A stretch of DNA of 64,000 nucleotides from positions 1 to 64,000 of the forward strand of contig NZ_JAQFIF010000002.1 in NCBI RefSeq assembly GCF_029504395.1, in the 5' to 3' direction. Each line of letters begins with the position of its first letter. The stretch's first letter is position 1. Both the position numbers and the translations under genes were made by a program. This DNA comes from Arthrobacter sp. ES3-54 (GTDB lineage: Bacteria; Actinomycetota; Actinomycetes; Actinomycetales; Micrococcaceae). Shown here one piece after another: positions 35,164 to 45,232 of the stretch. The notes beneath the pieces are model-generated. The model did no database searches, had not been told where the DNA came from, and saw only the letters and a list, made by a program, of their open reading frames with translations.

Positions 35164-35972
35164 CCCGCGTAACAGGTGGCGCCCCGCTGGAGAGCGCACA
35201 CCGCGCCAGCGCGCCCCGTACCGCGCATGGCAGCGCCCCGGCTTCCTTGTTGCGCCGCATCCTGTTGCAGGGGCAGTACGAGACCATCACGATGCTCAGG
35301 AACGGCGAGCAGCTGATCCTCGCGATCGTGCTGCCGCTACTGGCGATGGTCGGCTTGACCGTGACACCGCTTCTGGACGGACTCGGTTCGAGCCGCATCA
35401 ACGTCGCTGTGCCTGGCATCCTGGCCCTGTGCGCCATGTCCACGGCCTTCACGGGGCAGGGCATCTCCACCGGCTTCGACCGCCGCTACGGGGTCCTGCG
35501 CTTTCTTTCCACTACTCCCCTGGGCCGCACCGGACTGATCGCGGGGAAGGTCCTGGCCGTCCTGGCCGTCCTGTTCCTGCAGGTGCTCATCGTGACGGCG
35601 GCGGCCCTCATGCTGGGTTGGCGGCCCAACCCCGCCGGCTGGCTGCCCGGCTTGGCCATCCTGGTGCTCGGGGCCGCAGCCTTCACCGCGCTCGGGCTCC
35701 TGGTCGCCGGGACGGTCCGGCCGGAGGCGACCCTGGCCATCACCAACCTGCTCTGGATCCTCCTCGGCGCGCTGGGCGGGATCGTCATCCCGGCCGAACG
35801 GCTCCCCGCGCTGGCGCAGGCCGTCGTGCATTTCCTCCCCTCCGGCGCGCTGGGCCAGGCGCTGAGGGATGCTTTCCTGTACGGCAGCGTCAATGGTGCC
35901 GCCGTGCTTGTCCTGCTGCTCTGGACGGCGATCGCCGGCGGCGCAGCAACCCGTTGGTTCAAGTGGAATTGA
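35160..35972 (+). CDS. ABC-2 type transporter permease
   Basis: 270 residues with about six membrane helices after a ~45-residue cytoplasmic N-terminus. It shows ABC-2 segments NGEQLILAIVLPLLAM, STGFDRRYGVLRFLSTTPLGRTGLIAGKVLAVL and GIVIPAERLPALAQAVVHFLPSGALGQALRDA. Partner of the preceding ATPase, with ATGA overlap. ctaA begins seven bases after its stop, so the three genes are probably one transcript and the exporter may serve respiration or heme handling (inference). Confidence 0.92.
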   Translation: MTRVTGGAPLESAHRASAPRTAHGSAPASLLRRILLQGQYETITMLRNGEQLILAIVLPLLAMVGLTVTPLLDGLGSSRINVAVPGILALCAMSTAFTGQGISTGFDRRYGVLRFLSTTPLGRTGLIAGKVLAVLAVLFLQVLIVTAAALMLGWRPNPAGWLPGLAILVLGAAAFTALGLLVAGTVRPEATLAITNLLWILLGALGGIVIPAERLPALAQAVVHFLPSGALGQALRDAFLYGSVNGAAVLVLLLWTAIAGGAATRWFKWN

Positions 35973-35979
35973 GAAAACT

Positions 35980-36924
35980 GTGAGCACGGCGTCACGAACT
36001 CCCCGGATCGTCTCCGGAATCACCTCCCGGCTGCCAGTCAGCGTGGACAAGACGGTCAGGCGGCTGGCTGTGTTGTCCCTCATCGGCCAGATCGTGCTGG
36101 TAGTGACCGGCGGTGCCGTGCGGCTGACCGCCTCGGGCCTTGGCTGCCCCACCTGGCCGCGCTGCACCGAAGGATCCCTGGCGACCACCCCGGAAATGGG
36201 GTTCCACGGAATCATTGAATTCGGCAACCGGCTCCTGACGTTCGCGCTGGCGGCCGTCGCTGTGATGATGCTCGTCTACCTGTGGAACCTCCGGAAGGAA
36301 CGCCGGGACCTCTTCCTGCTGGCCCTCGGCCTGCTCGCGAGCATCCCGGCCCAGGCCGTCATCGGCGGCATCACGGTCCTGACCCAACTGAACCCGTGGG
36401 TTGTAGGGCTGCACTTCCTCGTTTCCATGGCGCTCGTGGTCCTCGCGACCCTGTTGGTGAACCGGGCCTACGGCCGAACCGGCAAGGCCAGGACCGTGCA
36501 GCTTCCTGCCCTGCCGGGCGCGGCGCGTCCGGTGATGACCGCCGTCGCGCTTCTCTCCGCCGTCGCCGTCTGCCTCGGCGTGGTGGTGACCGGCGCCGGC
36601 CCGCACGCCGGCGACGCGAACGCCCCGCGCAACGATCTCGACTGGGACCTGTTCGCGCACATCCATGCAGTGCCCGCCTACCTGGTGACCGCCGGGGCGC
36701 TGTTCGCGGTGTTCCTGGTGGTCCGCGGGCGGATTCAGGGGCCGTTCCGCTCTGCGGTGTTCATGCTCCTGGGCGTCACAGTGCTGCAGGCTGTCATCGG
36801 CTTCACGCAGTACTACAACGGCATCCCGGCGCTGCTCGTCGGCGCGCACATGCTGGCGGCGGCCCTGCTGATGAGCGCGGCCACCAACGCCGCGGACCTG
36901 GCCCGCTACAGCCCGGTGGACTAA
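35980..36924 (+). CDS. ctaA: Heme A synthase (COX15/CtaA)
   Basis: 314 residues with eight predicted helices, two four-helix halves. The first half has GAVRLTASGLGCPTWPRCTEG (conserved Cys pair) and GFHGIIEFGNRLLTF (catalytic Glu and heme-ligand His). The second has TGAGPHAGDANAPRNDLDW and LFAHIHAVPAYL. Converts heme O to heme A for cytochrome oxidase. GTG 35980 gives the proper N-terminus; upstream codons belong to the permease in another frame. It is followed by a long hairpin. Confidence 0.95.
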   Translation: MSTASRTPRIVSGITSRLPVSVDKTVRRLAVLSLIGQIVLVVTGGAVRLTASGLGCPTWPRCTEGSLATTPEMGFHGIIEFGNRLLTFALAAVAVMMLVYLWNLRKERRDLFLLALGLLASIPAQAVIGGITVLTQLNPWVVGLHFLVSMALVVLATLLVNRAYGRTGKARTVQLPALPGAARPVMTAVALLSAVAVCLGVVVTGAGPHAGDANAPRNDLDWDLFAHIHAVPAYLVTAGALFAVFLVVRGRIQGPFRSAVFMLLGVTVLQAVIGFTQYYNGIPALLVGAHMLAAALLMSAATNAADLARYSPVD

Positions 36925-36950
36925 CCAGCCGCAGAACCTCTGAACAAAGC

Positions 36951-37013
36951 AACGCGGGGTCACTCACCGCCCATCCGGAACGATATGGAATGGGCGGTAA
37001 GTGATCCCGCGTT
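36951..37013. terminator. Long hairpin after ctaA
   Basis: 24-bp arms (36951-36974 with 36990-37013) pair fully if two G-U wobbles are allowed, with a 15-base loop. It lies 26 bp after the ctaA stop and is the likely terminator of the ABC-ctaA transcript. The arms are much longer than usual, so it may be a mobile palindromic element used as a terminator. Confidence 0.75.
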
Positions 37014-37191
37014 TGCTGTCTGCGATCCGGTCCGGGCACTGCGGCAAACGAAGGTAAGTACCGCATTCACCTTTCGGGGGGTGGCCTTGACGGGATTTCC
37101 GGGTGGACTATGGGATGGCATGGACATGGATCGTCGCGGCGGTGGGCTTTTGTCGTTCGTTCCCGTGACGCTGACCGGAAGGCCTTCTCTG

Positions 37192-37716
37192 ATGCAAGCG
37201 ACAGAACCGGCCGTGCCTCCTCCACCCTCAGCCCGCCAACGCGCTGCGAGCCTCAAAGAGCGCGTCTACATCATCTTCACGAGCCTGGCTGTGGTGTTGG
37301 CGCTTCGGAGTCACGCGGACGAGACCACACCCGCAGCCGCGGCAGCCACCCTCAGCATCGTGGTGATCGGCTCCCTGCTGGGGATTTTCGTCGCCGATCT
37401 CCTGAGTCACTTGACGGTCCATTCCAAGCTCCCCACCGGTGAAGAACTGCACCACATGATCGCGGTCAGCGCGGGCGGCCTCGGCGTCCTGGTGACTCCA
37501 CTGCTTCTACTGGCGGCGGCCGGCTTTGGGCTATTGACGACGGCGGCTGCTCTCGGCTGGGCGGTGGTGGTGCTCGTTGTCTCTCTGGGCATCGTCGGGT
37601 TCCTCGCGATCCGGCGCCTCGAGATCCCGCTCCATCACAAGGCCGCCATCGTGTTCGCCGAGGTTGTACTGAGCCTTCTGGTGATCGGGCTCGAACTGCT
37701 GGCCCACAACCTCTGA
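37192..37716 (+). CDS. Uncharacterised four-helix membrane protein
   Basis: 174 residues. After a Pro/Ala-rich start (MQATEPAVPPPPSARQRAA) come four to five hydrophobic helices: VYIIFTSLAVVLAL, LSIVVIGSLLGIFVADLLS, LGVLVTPLLLLAAAGFGLL, VVVLVVSLGIVGFLAI and VVLSLLVIGLELLA. HLTVHSKLPTGEELHH forms a short loop. I do not recognise the family. ATG 37192 with AAGG upstream is chosen; the frame is open to 36985 but that part overlaps the hairpin. Lies in the accessory stretch between ctaA and ctaB. Confidence 0.7.
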   Translation: MQATEPAVPPPPSARQRAASLKERVYIIFTSLAVVLALRSHADETTPAAAAATLSIVVIGSLLGIFVADLLSHLTVHSKLPTGEELHHMIAVSAGGLGVLVTPLLLLAAAGFGLLTTAAALGWAVVVLVVSLGIVGFLAIRRLEIPLHHKAAIVFAEVVLSLLVIGLELLAHNL

Positions 37717-38086
37717 TCACACGGCAGTAGCTGGCCAGCAGGGAGCCCCGAAGGGAGCCCAGCAGGCACAATTTCTCGCACTATTCGACTATTAGTTACT
37801 GGCCGGTCACTTGTCGGGCGGGGGGAACTTTGGGAATACTGGACCTTGAACCCTCGGCCCTAAGGCCTGGAAGGGCAGCCAGTTACCGATACGCGGGCGG
37901 CGGGTCCGCGGGTCTGGTTGGGGGCCTGGTTGGCGGCCGGGGTCAGGTTTCGTCCAGCCCGGTCGGGGATAGTTGGAGACGGCGCAGCACTGGCGCCGCA
38001 ATCGCGTTCATGGAGAGTAGGACGGCTCGTTTTTGCCTCAATGCAACTGGAATCGGAACTGGCCAGATAGAGGCACCGGAGGATAA
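37717..38086. other. 370-bp intergenic region before the acyltransferase
   Basis: No convincing gene. The left part contains CCAGCAGGGAGCCC followed by GAAGGGAGCCCAGCAGG, a small direct/mirror repetition, then an AT-rich patch at about 37770-37800 (CACTATTCGACTATTAGTTACT) that could carry the promoter of the acyltransferase gene. An 89-codon frame at 37830-38099 is Gly/Arg-rich and not gene-like. Confidence 0.5.
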
Positions 38087-39316
38087 GTGGCGATACTAGT
38101 CGGCGAAAGGCCCGCGAAGGCGGCCCAACAAAATGCACCGCGCCCACGGCTGGACGGCCTGGACGTGCTTCGCGGTGCTGCCGTAGGCGCCGTCCTGCTG
38201 GGACATTCCTGGCCTGCCATATTTCAGGGCGCCGGCATTGTTGGTGTCATTGCCTTCTTCGTGCTGAGCGGTTACTTGATCACCAATGTGCTGGTCCGGG
38301 ACATTGAACGGCACCGAAAAATTCGCTACGGCCGATTCTATGCACACAGGGCCTTCCGGCTGGTGCCGGCACTCATCTCCCTCTTGGGCGTGTACGCGAT
38401 CGTCGAGTTGGCCACCGACTTCCTGGGGGACCGGTCCAAGGGAATCGTCGGCTACACCGTCCTCGCCGGCCTTGGCTACCTCAAAGACCTGCCGCTGCCT
38501 TTCGACGTCAGCATGGCGATCGGACCGCTCTGGACCCTAGCGGTGGAAGAACAGTTCTACCTGATTTGGCCGGCGCTGCTGGTGCTCGCCCTGCGGCGCA
38601 ACCGACAGGGCCGGCTGATTGGCTTTTCTGCCGCCGTCGCCCTTTTCCTCATGTCTGCAAGCGTGCTGGCGATGGCGGTCCTGGCCCCGCAACTCCACTC
38701 ACTGGTCTACGCGCTGCCTACGACGTGGGGCCTGGGATTGATCGTCGGAGCGGCCCTGCGACTGTACAGGGTTCACGTGTTCAGCTGGTTCGCCGGCCAC
38801 CGGCTCAGGTGTACGGCAATGCTCAGCTCCGTCGCCGTCCTGGCCTCGCTGATCTTCTTCCCCAAGGCAAACGAAACGCCGGTCTTCATCCTCATTGGCG
38901 GCCCGCTTGCTATGGCTGCCGCAGCCGTTTTGGTCGCCCTGGCCGCCTCCCGCGCCGCAGGGATGCCGAAATGGACGCGCCCGGCGCAGGTGCTGGGCAC
39001 CGTGTCCTACGCCGCGTACCTGTGGAACTACCCCGTCATTCTCTGGCTCAATGGCGGCTCGACGGCCGATCTGCCGCCGCTCGTCGCAGTGTCGGCCATC
39101 GCGTTGACCCTGCTCATCGCGGTCATCAGCTGGCACACTGTCGAAAGGCTGGGACGGATCGCGCGGGAACGCTTCGACCGGCGCTACTCTGCCCGGGACA
39201 ACCGGGACAACCGGGACCAGCGGGGCCAGCGGGGCCGGGACCAGCGGGAGGCCGGCAGCGCCCCCGTTTCCCGGCAGACTTCAACGGGGCCGGGCCGGGA
39301 GACCTCTGCGGACTAG
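38087..39316 (+). CDS. Acyltransferase family 3 (OafA/YrhL-like) membrane protein
   Basis: 409 residues with about ten helices. Opening motif RPRLDGLDVLRGAAVGAVLLGHSW contains the conserved catalytic-type His, then VIAFFVLSGYLITNVLVRD, YGRFYAHRAFRLVPAL and PLWTLAVEEQFYLIWPALL. Such enzymes O-acylate exported sugars, peptidoglycan or antibiotics; the acceptor is unknown. GTG 38087 is supported by GGAGGA upstream. The C-terminal tail is a low-complexity RDNRDNRDQRGQRGRDQR run. Its TAG overlaps the stop of the convergent dehydratase gene by 4 bp. Confidence 0.9.
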   Translation: MAILVGERPAKAAQQNAPRPRLDGLDVLRGAAVGAVLLGHSWPAIFQGAGIVGVIAFFVLSGYLITNVLVRDIERHRKIRYGRFYAHRAFRLVPALISLLGVYAIVELATDFLGDRSKGIVGYTVLAGLGYLKDLPLPFDVSMAIGPLWTLAVEEQFYLIWPALLVLALRRNRQGRLIGFSAAVALFLMSASVLAMAVLAPQLHSLVYALPTTWGLGLIVGAALRLYRVHVFSWFAGHRLRCTAMLSSVAVLASLIFFPKANETPVFILIGGPLAMAAAAVLVALAASRAAGMPKWTRPAQVLGTVSYAAYLWNYPVILWLNGGSTADLPPLVAVSAIALTLLIAVISWHTVERLGRIARERFDRRYSARDNRDNRDQRGQRGRDQREAGSAPVSRQTSTGPGRETSAD

Positions 39317-40278
39317 GCAGGTTCGCCAGCGGCGCCGACGTCCCGTTGGTCCTCCAGCGTGCAGACATCGGTGTTCGCCCCGCAGACGATCACCGCGACG
39401 CGTTCCCCTTCGCCGGGCGTGTACGCCCCCGACGTGAGAGCAGCAAGCGCCGCCGCCGCGCCGTATTCGGCAGGGATCCGGTAGTCGTTCCACAACTGCG
39501 ACCGGGCGGCGACGATGGCGGCATCGTCCACCAGGACCGAGGTCGGAGGCACGAGCGATGCGATGTTGAAGGCGATCTCCCCCACCCGCCGGGCACCCAG
39601 GGAATCCGCGGCGACTCCCGAAACGGCCACATCGACCGGGTGGCCGGCGGCCAGGGCAGCGTGCAGCGTGGGGATGTTGAAGGGTTCAACCGCGACGACG
39701 CGTGCCCGGCCCTCGGCCGCCGCCGCAACTCCTGCATACAGGCCTCCGCCGCCGACGGCGACCACGATCGTGTCGATACTGGGCTCGTCCTGGAGGATCT
39801 CTTCGGCGACGGTGCCTGCGCCGGCAGCAATTTCGAGTTGGTCGTAAGCATGGCAGAAGAGGGCGCCGGTTTCTTCCACGTGTTCCATTGCGGCGGCGAA
39901 AGCTTCCGCGTACTCGGCGCCGACCTGCCGGACCGTCGCGTTGTACCCGAGAAGGCGCCCCACCTTCACGCGCGGGGCGTTCTCCGGCACGAACACTGTC
40001 GCCGGAACGCCGAGTGCCGCCGCGGCATAGGCGTTCGCCAGGCCCGCGTTACCGCCCGACGCCGCCACCACCCCGACGCCGGGGTCAAGTTCCCCGCGCT
40101 CCCGGGCAGCGAGGAGCCGGTTGAAGGCGCCCCGGGCCTTAAAAACGCCGGTGTGCTGCAGGAACTCGCATTTGAACCAGAGAGGGGCCGCTGCGGTACC
40201 TCCGCGGAGCAAAGGCGTGCGGCGCACGTAGCCGCTGATCCGGCTCTCTGCCTGGAGTACATCGCTGCGGTTGATCAC
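39313..40278 (-). CDS. PLP-dependent threonine/serine dehydratase-like enzyme
   Basis: 321 residues of fold type II. The PLP Lys lies in TGVFKARGAFNRLL (residue ~44), the phosphate/substrate loop in VAASGGNAGLANAYAAAA, and the glycine loop in VVAVGGGGLYAGVAAAAE. The C-terminal CGANTDVCTLE corresponds to the usual C/SGGN segment. It probably deaminates threonine or serine, or acts as a racemase; it has no ACT regulatory domain. GTG 40278 is preferred because GGGGGAG lies just upstream; ATG 40299 has no ribosome site. Confidence 0.88.
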   Translation of the reverse strand: MINRSDVLQAESRISGYVRRTPLLRGGTAAAPLWFKCEFLQHTGVFKARGAFNRLLAARERGELDPGVGVVAASGGNAGLANAYAAAALGVPATVFVPENAPRVKVGRLLGYNATVRQVGAEYAEAFAAAMEHVEETGALFCHAYDQLEIAAGAGTVAEEILQDEPSIDTIVVAVGGGGLYAGVAAAAEGRARVVAVEPFNIPTLHAALAAGHPVDVAVSGVAADSLGARRVGEIAFNIASLVPPTSVLVDDAAIVAARSQLWNDYRIPAEYGAAAALAALTSGAYTPGEGERVAVIVCGANTDVCTLEDQRDVGAAGEPA

Positions 40279-40401
40279 TGGCTCCCCCTGGGGTTGCATT
40301 GCTTGGTCGGTGTTGCCTGTTTCGGTGTTGATGCGTTGGTGTTGACAGGTCGGTTCGTCAGGATATCCCCTGGCCGAAGGGACCATCCCGCTGATACGGC
40401 T

Positions 40402-40432
40402 GACGCTCCCCCACCACTGATGAGGGAGCGTC
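40402..40432 (-). terminator. Terminator-like hairpin after ctaB
   Basis: Stem GACGCTCCC (40402-40410) with GGGAGCGTC (40424-40432), loop of 13 bases, 21 bp beyond the ctaB stop. The T-tract is poor. Confidence 0.6.
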
Positions 40433-40453
40433 GGGTAAACGAATGGGGTGGCC

Positions 40454-41416
40454 TTAGCCGCCCATGATGGCAGAGCCGACGAACGGGTCGACGGCCAGGG
40501 CAATGAAGAGCAGCGTCAGGTAGCTGATGGAGCCGTGGAAGACCTTCATGGCTCCCTTGTTGGAGACGTCGCCCGCCTGGGCACGGTTGTACAGGGCGTG
40601 CGACTCGTACAGGAACCAGCCGCCGGCCGCGACGGCGGTCACGGTGTAGACCCAGCCGGCGCCGCCGGCGGGGATCATCAGCAGCGAACACGCCACCATG
40701 GCCCACGCGTAGAGGACCACCTGCACCGAGACCACCTTTGCACCGGCGATTGCGCCCAGCATAGGCACGTTGGCGTTGCGGTAGTCCTCGCCGTAGCGCA
40801 TCGACAGCGGCCAGTAGTGCGGCGGGGTCCAGAGGAAGATCACCATGAACAGCACGACGGCGGGCCACTCGACGGTGTTGGTGACGGCGGCCCAGGCAAT
40901 CAGGACCGGGAAACACCCGGCGGCGCCGCCCCAGACAATGTTCTGGGCCGTGCGTCGCTTGAGGATCATGGTGTAAATGACCACGTAGAAGACGATGGCG
41001 CCAAGTCCCAGCCACGCGGAGAGCGGGTTGGCCCCGAACCAGAGGATGGCGATCGCCGCAGCGCCCAGCAGCCAGGAGAACGTCAGCGCCTCCCGGGGCG
41101 TGACCTCTCCGGTGACCAGCGGCCGGTTCTCCGTGCGGTGCATGAGCTTGTCGATGTCGCGGTCGATGTAACAGTTGAAGGCCCCGGCGGAGCCTGCCGC
41201 GAACGCCCCGCCCACAAGCGTCGCCAGGATCAGGCCGATCGACGGGAAGCCCCGTTCGGCATAGATCATGGTGGGCAGCGTGCTGACGAGCAGGAGCTCG
41301 ATGACGCGGGGTTTCGTGAGCGCCAAATAGGCCTTGGCTTTGCGGCCGAAGCCCATTCTTCCCGAGGCCGGGGAGGCGTTCAGCGGCGTATTAGTTGTGC
41401 TCACGGTGGCAGTCAC
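40454..41416 (-). CDS. ctaB: Heme o synthase (protoheme IX farnesyltransferase)
   Basis: 320-residue UbiA-superfamily prenyltransferase with about nine helices. First Asp-rich motif [30 protein letters not shown] (N-x-x-x-D-x-x-x-D), second region [29 protein letters not shown]. Adds a farnesyl group to heme B, giving heme O for CtaA. GTG 41416 is chosen ([13 protein letters not shown]); GTG 41404 is an alternative. Divergent from tkt, as in other actinobacteria, where ctaA and ctaB usually lie closer together. Confidence 0.95.
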   Translation of the reverse strand: MTATVSTTNTPLNASPASGRMGFGRKAKAYLALTKPRVIELLLVSTLPTMIYAERGFPSIGLILATLVGGAFAAGSAGAFNCYIDRDIDKLMHRTENRPLVTGEVTPREALTFSWLLGAAAIAILWFGANPLSAWLGLGAIVFYVVIYTMILKRRTAQNIVWGGAAGCFPVLIAWAAVTNTVEWPAVVLFMVIFLWTPPHYWPLSMRYGEDYRNANVPMLGAIAGAKVVSVQVVLYAWAMVACSLLMIPAGGAGWVYTVTAVAAGGWFLYESHALYNRAQAGDVSNKGAMKVFHGSISYLTLLFIALAVDPFVGSAIMGG

Positions 41417-41920
41417 TCTGTTCTGTCTGGCTGTGGGTCTGTCATGCTGTGCAGTTCTGTCTGGCTGGGCAGCCCCGGGTGGATTTCGCAACGCGCTTTG
41501 CTGCAGAGCGGGCACCACGCTCGGCGCGCGCCCGTGTCTTGCCCCAGTCGAAGGCCACCACCAATCATACCGTGGAGCTCCGGGCAACAGGGCCGCCGGG
41601 CAGCGCCCGTGATTCCGGCGTGTTAACGCCTGCTCACCGGCGCAACGGCGGACGGTGATTCATATAAGCGAAATCCCGTCCAATTGGTGAGATATACGCT
41701 GACCACAAAGTGGAATGGGACTAGGCTGTCCTTAGATCAGCGCACACGGGCACGCATACAGGCAATTGCCGGAAGAGGCGGCTCTGCATCTGCGTCTGAA
41801 TGATAGATCAACGTTTCGATGGTGAACGGCTGGTACGAACCGCAGCGGGCACCGAACTGTGCCCGGGGCGGGAAATAGAGCGTACCGCCGGCCGTCAGCA
41901 CAGAGAGGGGCCCGGTTTTC
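41417..41920. other. Divergent regulatory region between ctaB and tkt
   Basis: 504 bp without a credible gene. Near ctaB a 13-bp direct repeat TTCTGTCTGGCTG occurs at 41421-41433 and 41455-41467. The middle (41655-41730) is relatively AT-rich and holds the best promoter candidate for tkt. The remaining ~190 bp would be a long 5' leader of the pentose phosphate operon; no riboswitch class was recognised in it. Confidence 0.6.
41699..41727 (+). promoter_or_regulatory. Candidate promoter of the tkt operon
   Basis: -35-like CTGACC (41699-41704), 17-bp spacer, -10-like TAGGCT (41722-41727), fitting the actinobacterial TAnnnT pattern. The weak match makes this tentative. Confidence 0.3.
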
Positions 41921-44047
41921 GTGCCACATTTGGAAGAGCAAGAACTGTCATGGACCACTTTGGACCAGCGCGCCGTGGACACGGTCCGGGTGCTGGCCGC
42001 GGATGCGGTGGAGAAGGTCGGGAACGGCCACCCGGGAACGGCAATGAGCCTGGCTCCCGCCGCGTACTTGCTGTTCCAGAAGCTGATGCGCCACGATCCG
42101 GCGAACCCGGACTGGTTGGGCCGAGACCGGTTCGTCCTGTCCCCGGGGCACACCTCCCTGACCCTGTACATCCAGCTGTTCCTCTCCGGCTACGGGCTGG
42201 AACTGAAGGACCTGGAGGCGCTGCGGACCTGGGGCTCGCTGACCCCGGGCCACCCGGAATACAAGCACACCAAGGGCGTGGAGATCACCACCGGCCCGCT
42301 GGGCCAGGGCCTGGCATCCGCGGTTGGCTTCGCATATTCCCAGCGCCGGATGCGCGGTCTTTTCGACGCCGACGCTCCCGCCGGCACGAGTCCGTTCGAC
42401 CACACCATCTGGGTGATCGCCTCCGACGGCGACCTGCAGGAAGGCGTGACCTCCGAGGCGTCCTCACTCGCCGGACACCAGGAACTGGGCAACCTCGTGG
42501 TGATTTACGACGAGAACCACATCTCGATCGAGGACGACACCGACGTGGCGTTCACCGAGGACGTCCTGGCCCGCTACGAGGCCTACGGCTGGCACACCCA
42601 GCGGGTCGACTGGACCCGGACCGGCGAATACAAGGAGGACGTGGCCGAGCTGCACGCCGCGCTGCTCGCCGCGAAGGCCGAAACGTCCAAGCCCTCCATC
42701 ATCTCGCTGCGGACCATCATCGGGTACCCGGCGCCGAAGAAGCAGAACACCGGCAAGATCCACGGCTCGGCCCTGGGTTCTGAGGAAGTCGCCGCCCTGA
42801 AGAAGGTCCTGGGTTTCGACCCGGAACGCGCCTTCCAGGTCGACGAGGACGTCCTGGCACACGCCCGGGCCGTTCAGGAACGCGGCGCCGCAGCCCGCAC
42901 CGACTGGCAGGCCTCGTTCGAGGCGTGGCAGGCGGCTAACCCCGAGGCCGCCGCCCTGCTGGAACGCGTCGAAGCGAAGAAGCTCCCGGGCGAGTTCGAG
43001 GCCGCCCTGCCGGTCTTCGAAGCCGGCAAGGACGTCTCCACCCGAGCCGCATCCGGGAAGGTCCTGAACGCGATCGGCCCGGTCATGCCCGAACTGTGGG
43101 GCGGCTCCGCAGACCTCGCGGAGTCGAACAACACCACGATCGAGGGCTCGCCCTCGTTCATCCCCACGTCCCGGTCCACCGCGGCGTGGAAGGGCAACCC
43201 CTACGGCCGGGTGCTGCACTTCGGCATCCGCGAGCACGCGGCCGCGTCGATCGTGAACGGCATCTCCCTGCACGGGCGGACCCGGGCGTTCTCCGGTACG
43301 TTCCTGATCTTCTCCGACTACCAGCGTCCCGCGATCCGGCTCGGCGCCCTCATGGGCGTGCCGTCGCTGTATGTCTGGACGCACGACTCGATCGGCCTGG
43401 GCGAGGACGGCCCCACGCACCAGCCCGTCGAGCAGCTCGCATCCCTGCGCGCCATCCCGGGCCTGGACGTCGTCCGCCCGGGGGATGCGAACGAGGTCGC
43501 CGCGGCCTGGAAGGCCATGCTGGAAAACCACGAAAACCCCGCCGGGATCGTCCTGACCCGGCAGAACATTCCCACGTGGGCCCGCGGCACGGGCCAGGCC
43601 GACGGCGACACCTTCGGCTCCACCGCCGGCGTCGAAAAGGGCGGCTACGTCCTGGCCGAGGCATCCAAGGACGGCGCCACCGTCGAAGCGCAGGTCATCC
43701 TGATCGGCACCGGCTCCGAGGTCCAGCTGGCCGTCAACGCCCGCGAAGCCCTGCAGGCCGAGGGAATCCCCACCCGTGTGGTGTCGATGCCCTGCGTGGA
43801 GTGGTTCAACAAGCAGGACGCCGCCTACCGCGACACCGTGCTGCCCCCTGCCGTGAAGGCGCGAGTCTCGGTCGAGGCCGGACTGGCCCTGGGCTGGAAG
43901 GAATTCGTCGGCGACGCCGGCCGTTCCATCTCCTTGGAGCACTTCGGCGCGTCCGCCGACTACAAGCGTCTCTTCCAGGAATTCGGCATCACCACTGAAG
44001 CAGTCGCCGCCGCCGCCAAGGAATCACTGGCCGGCCTCACAAACTGA
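41921..44047 (+). CDS. tkt: Transketolase
   Basis: 708-residue TPP enzyme moving two-carbon units between sugar phosphates. It has [36 protein letters not shown], the TPP-binding segment [35 protein letters not shown], and the pyrimidine domain [42 protein letters not shown]. Full family length. GTG start after an AGAGGGG stretch. First gene of tkt-tal-pgi-zwf-opcA-pgl, the pentose phosphate operon, with short gaps throughout. Confidence 0.97.
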   Translation: MPHLEEQELSWTTLDQRAVDTVRVLAADAVEKVGNGHPGTAMSLAPAAYLLFQKLMRHDPANPDWLGRDRFVLSPGHTSLTLYIQLFLSGYGLELKDLEALRTWGSLTPGHPEYKHTKGVEITTGPLGQGLASAVGFAYSQRRMRGLFDADAPAGTSPFDHTIWVIASDGDLQEGVTSEASSLAGHQELGNLVVIYDENHISIEDDTDVAFTEDVLARYEAYGWHTQRVDWTRTGEYKEDVAELHAALLAAKAETSKPSIISLRTIIGYPAPKKQNTGKIHGSALGSEEVAALKKVLGFDPERAFQVDEDVLAHARAVQERGAAARTDWQASFEAWQAANPEAAALLERVEAKKLPGEFEAALPVFEAGKDVSTRAASGKVLNAIGPVMPELWGGSADLAESNNTTIEGSPSFIPTSRSTAAWKGNPYGRVLHFGIREHAAASIVNGISLHGRTRAFSGTFLIFSDYQRPAIRLGALMGVPSLYVWTHDSIGLGEDGPTHQPVEQLASLRAIPGLDVVRPGDANEVAAAWKAMLENHENPAGIVLTRQNIPTWARGTGQADGDTFGSTAGVEKGGYVLAEASKDGATVEAQVILIGTGSEVQLAVNAREALQAEGIPTRVVSMPCVEWFNKQDAAYRDTVLPPAVKARVSVEAGLALGWKEFVGDAGRSISLEHFGASADYKRLFQEFGITTEAVAAAAKESLAGLTN

Positions 44048-44110
44048 TCCACCACCACGGTTCCGGGGGACCCTGTGCCCCCGGAACCCATGATTTCCAG
44101 GAGTTATGAA

Positions 44111-45226
44111 ATGACTACCCCCACACAGCAGCTCTCCGACGCCGGCGTCTCGATCTGGCTCGATGACCTCTCCCGCGGCCGCCTGCAGACAGGCACCCTG
44201 CGCAAGCTCATCGAAGAGAAGAACGTCGTTGGCGTCACCACCAACCCGTCCATCTTCCACGCCGCCATCACCACCGGCCACGACTACGACGCCATCATCG
44301 CCGCCCAGGCGGCCGCGGGCGCCACCGTTGAGGAGACCGTCTTCGAAATCACCACCACCGACGTGGCTGACGCCTGCGACCTGTTCGCCCCCGTCGCCGC
44401 AGCCACCAAGGGTGTCGACGGCCGCGTCTCCATCGAGGTGGACCCCCGCCTGGCTTGGGACACGGCCGGCACCATCGCCGAAGCGAAACACCTGTACAAG
44501 AAGGTCAACAAGGACAACGTCCTGATCAAGATCCCGGCAACCCTCGAAGGCCTCGAGGCCATCACGGCCACCCTGGCCGAGGGCATCAGCGTCAACGTGA
44601 CCCTGATCTTCTCGCTGGAACGCTACCGCGCCGTGATCAACGCCTTCCAGTCCGGCCTCGAACAGGCCAAGGACAACGGCCACGACCTTTCCAAGATCCA
44701 CTCGGTCGCGTCCTTCTTCGTCTCCCGCGTCGATGCCGAAATCGATAAGCGCCTCAACGCCATCGGCACCGACGAAGCCAAGGCACTGAAGGGCAAAGCC
44801 GGCCTGGCCAACGCCCGCCTGGCCTACCAGGTCTACGAAGAGCTCTTCTCCACCGAACGCTGGGCCCTGCTGGCCGAGGCCGGCGCCCTGCCGCAGCGCC
44901 CGCTCTGGGCCTCCACCGGCGTGAAGGACCCGGCCTACCCGGACACCCTCTACGTCACGGAGCTCGTCGCGCCCGGCGTCGTGAACACCATGCCGGAGAA
45001 GACCCTCGACGCCACGTTCGACCACGGCAGCGTCACGGGCGACACCGTTTCCCGCGGCTACGACGACGCCAACGCCACACTGAACTCTCTCGATGCACTC
45101 GGGATTTCCTACAACGAGGTCGTCGCACTGCTCGAATCCGAAGGCCTGGACAAGTTCGTGGCCAGCTGGAAGGAACTGCTGGGTGACGTCGAAGGCGCCC
45201 TGGCCTCTGCACGGAAGGCTTCCTAA
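44111..45226 (+). CDS. tal: Transaldolase
   Basis: 371-residue class I aldolase-fold enzyme of the longer actinobacterial subfamily. [19 protein letters not shown] opens the domain, then [28 protein letters not shown], Schiff-base Lys in [14 protein letters not shown], and [18 protein letters not shown]. Transfers a dihydroxyacetone unit between sedoheptulose 7-phosphate and glyceraldehyde 3-phosphate. The start at 44111 has AGGAG eight bases upstream. 63 bp after tkt and 6 bp before pgi. Confidence 0.97.
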   Translation: MTTPTQQLSDAGVSIWLDDLSRGRLQTGTLRKLIEEKNVVGVTTNPSIFHAAITTGHDYDAIIAAQAAAGATVEETVFEITTTDVADACDLFAPVAAATKGVDGRVSIEVDPRLAWDTAGTIAEAKHLYKKVNKDNVLIKIPATLEGLEAITATLAEGISVNVTLIFSLERYRAVINAFQSGLEQAKDNGHDLSKIHSVASFFVSRVDAEIDKRLNAIGTDEAKALKGKAGLANARLAYQVYEELFSTERWALLAEAGALPQRPLWASTGVKDPAYPDTLYVTELVAPGVVNTMPEKTLDATFDHGSVTGDTVSRGYDDANATLNSLDALGISYNEVVALLESEGLDKFVASWKELLGDVEGALASARKAS

Positions 45227-45232
45227 CCCATC

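Noticed and set aside
38566..40467. 633-codon + strand frame running through the acyltransferase and the antisense of the dehydratase
   Set aside because: Both real genes have clear family motifs; this frame has none and spans their stops.
41734..41920. Riboswitch in the long tkt leader
   Set aside because: No recognised aptamer core and no terminator/anti-terminator pair could be found by eye.
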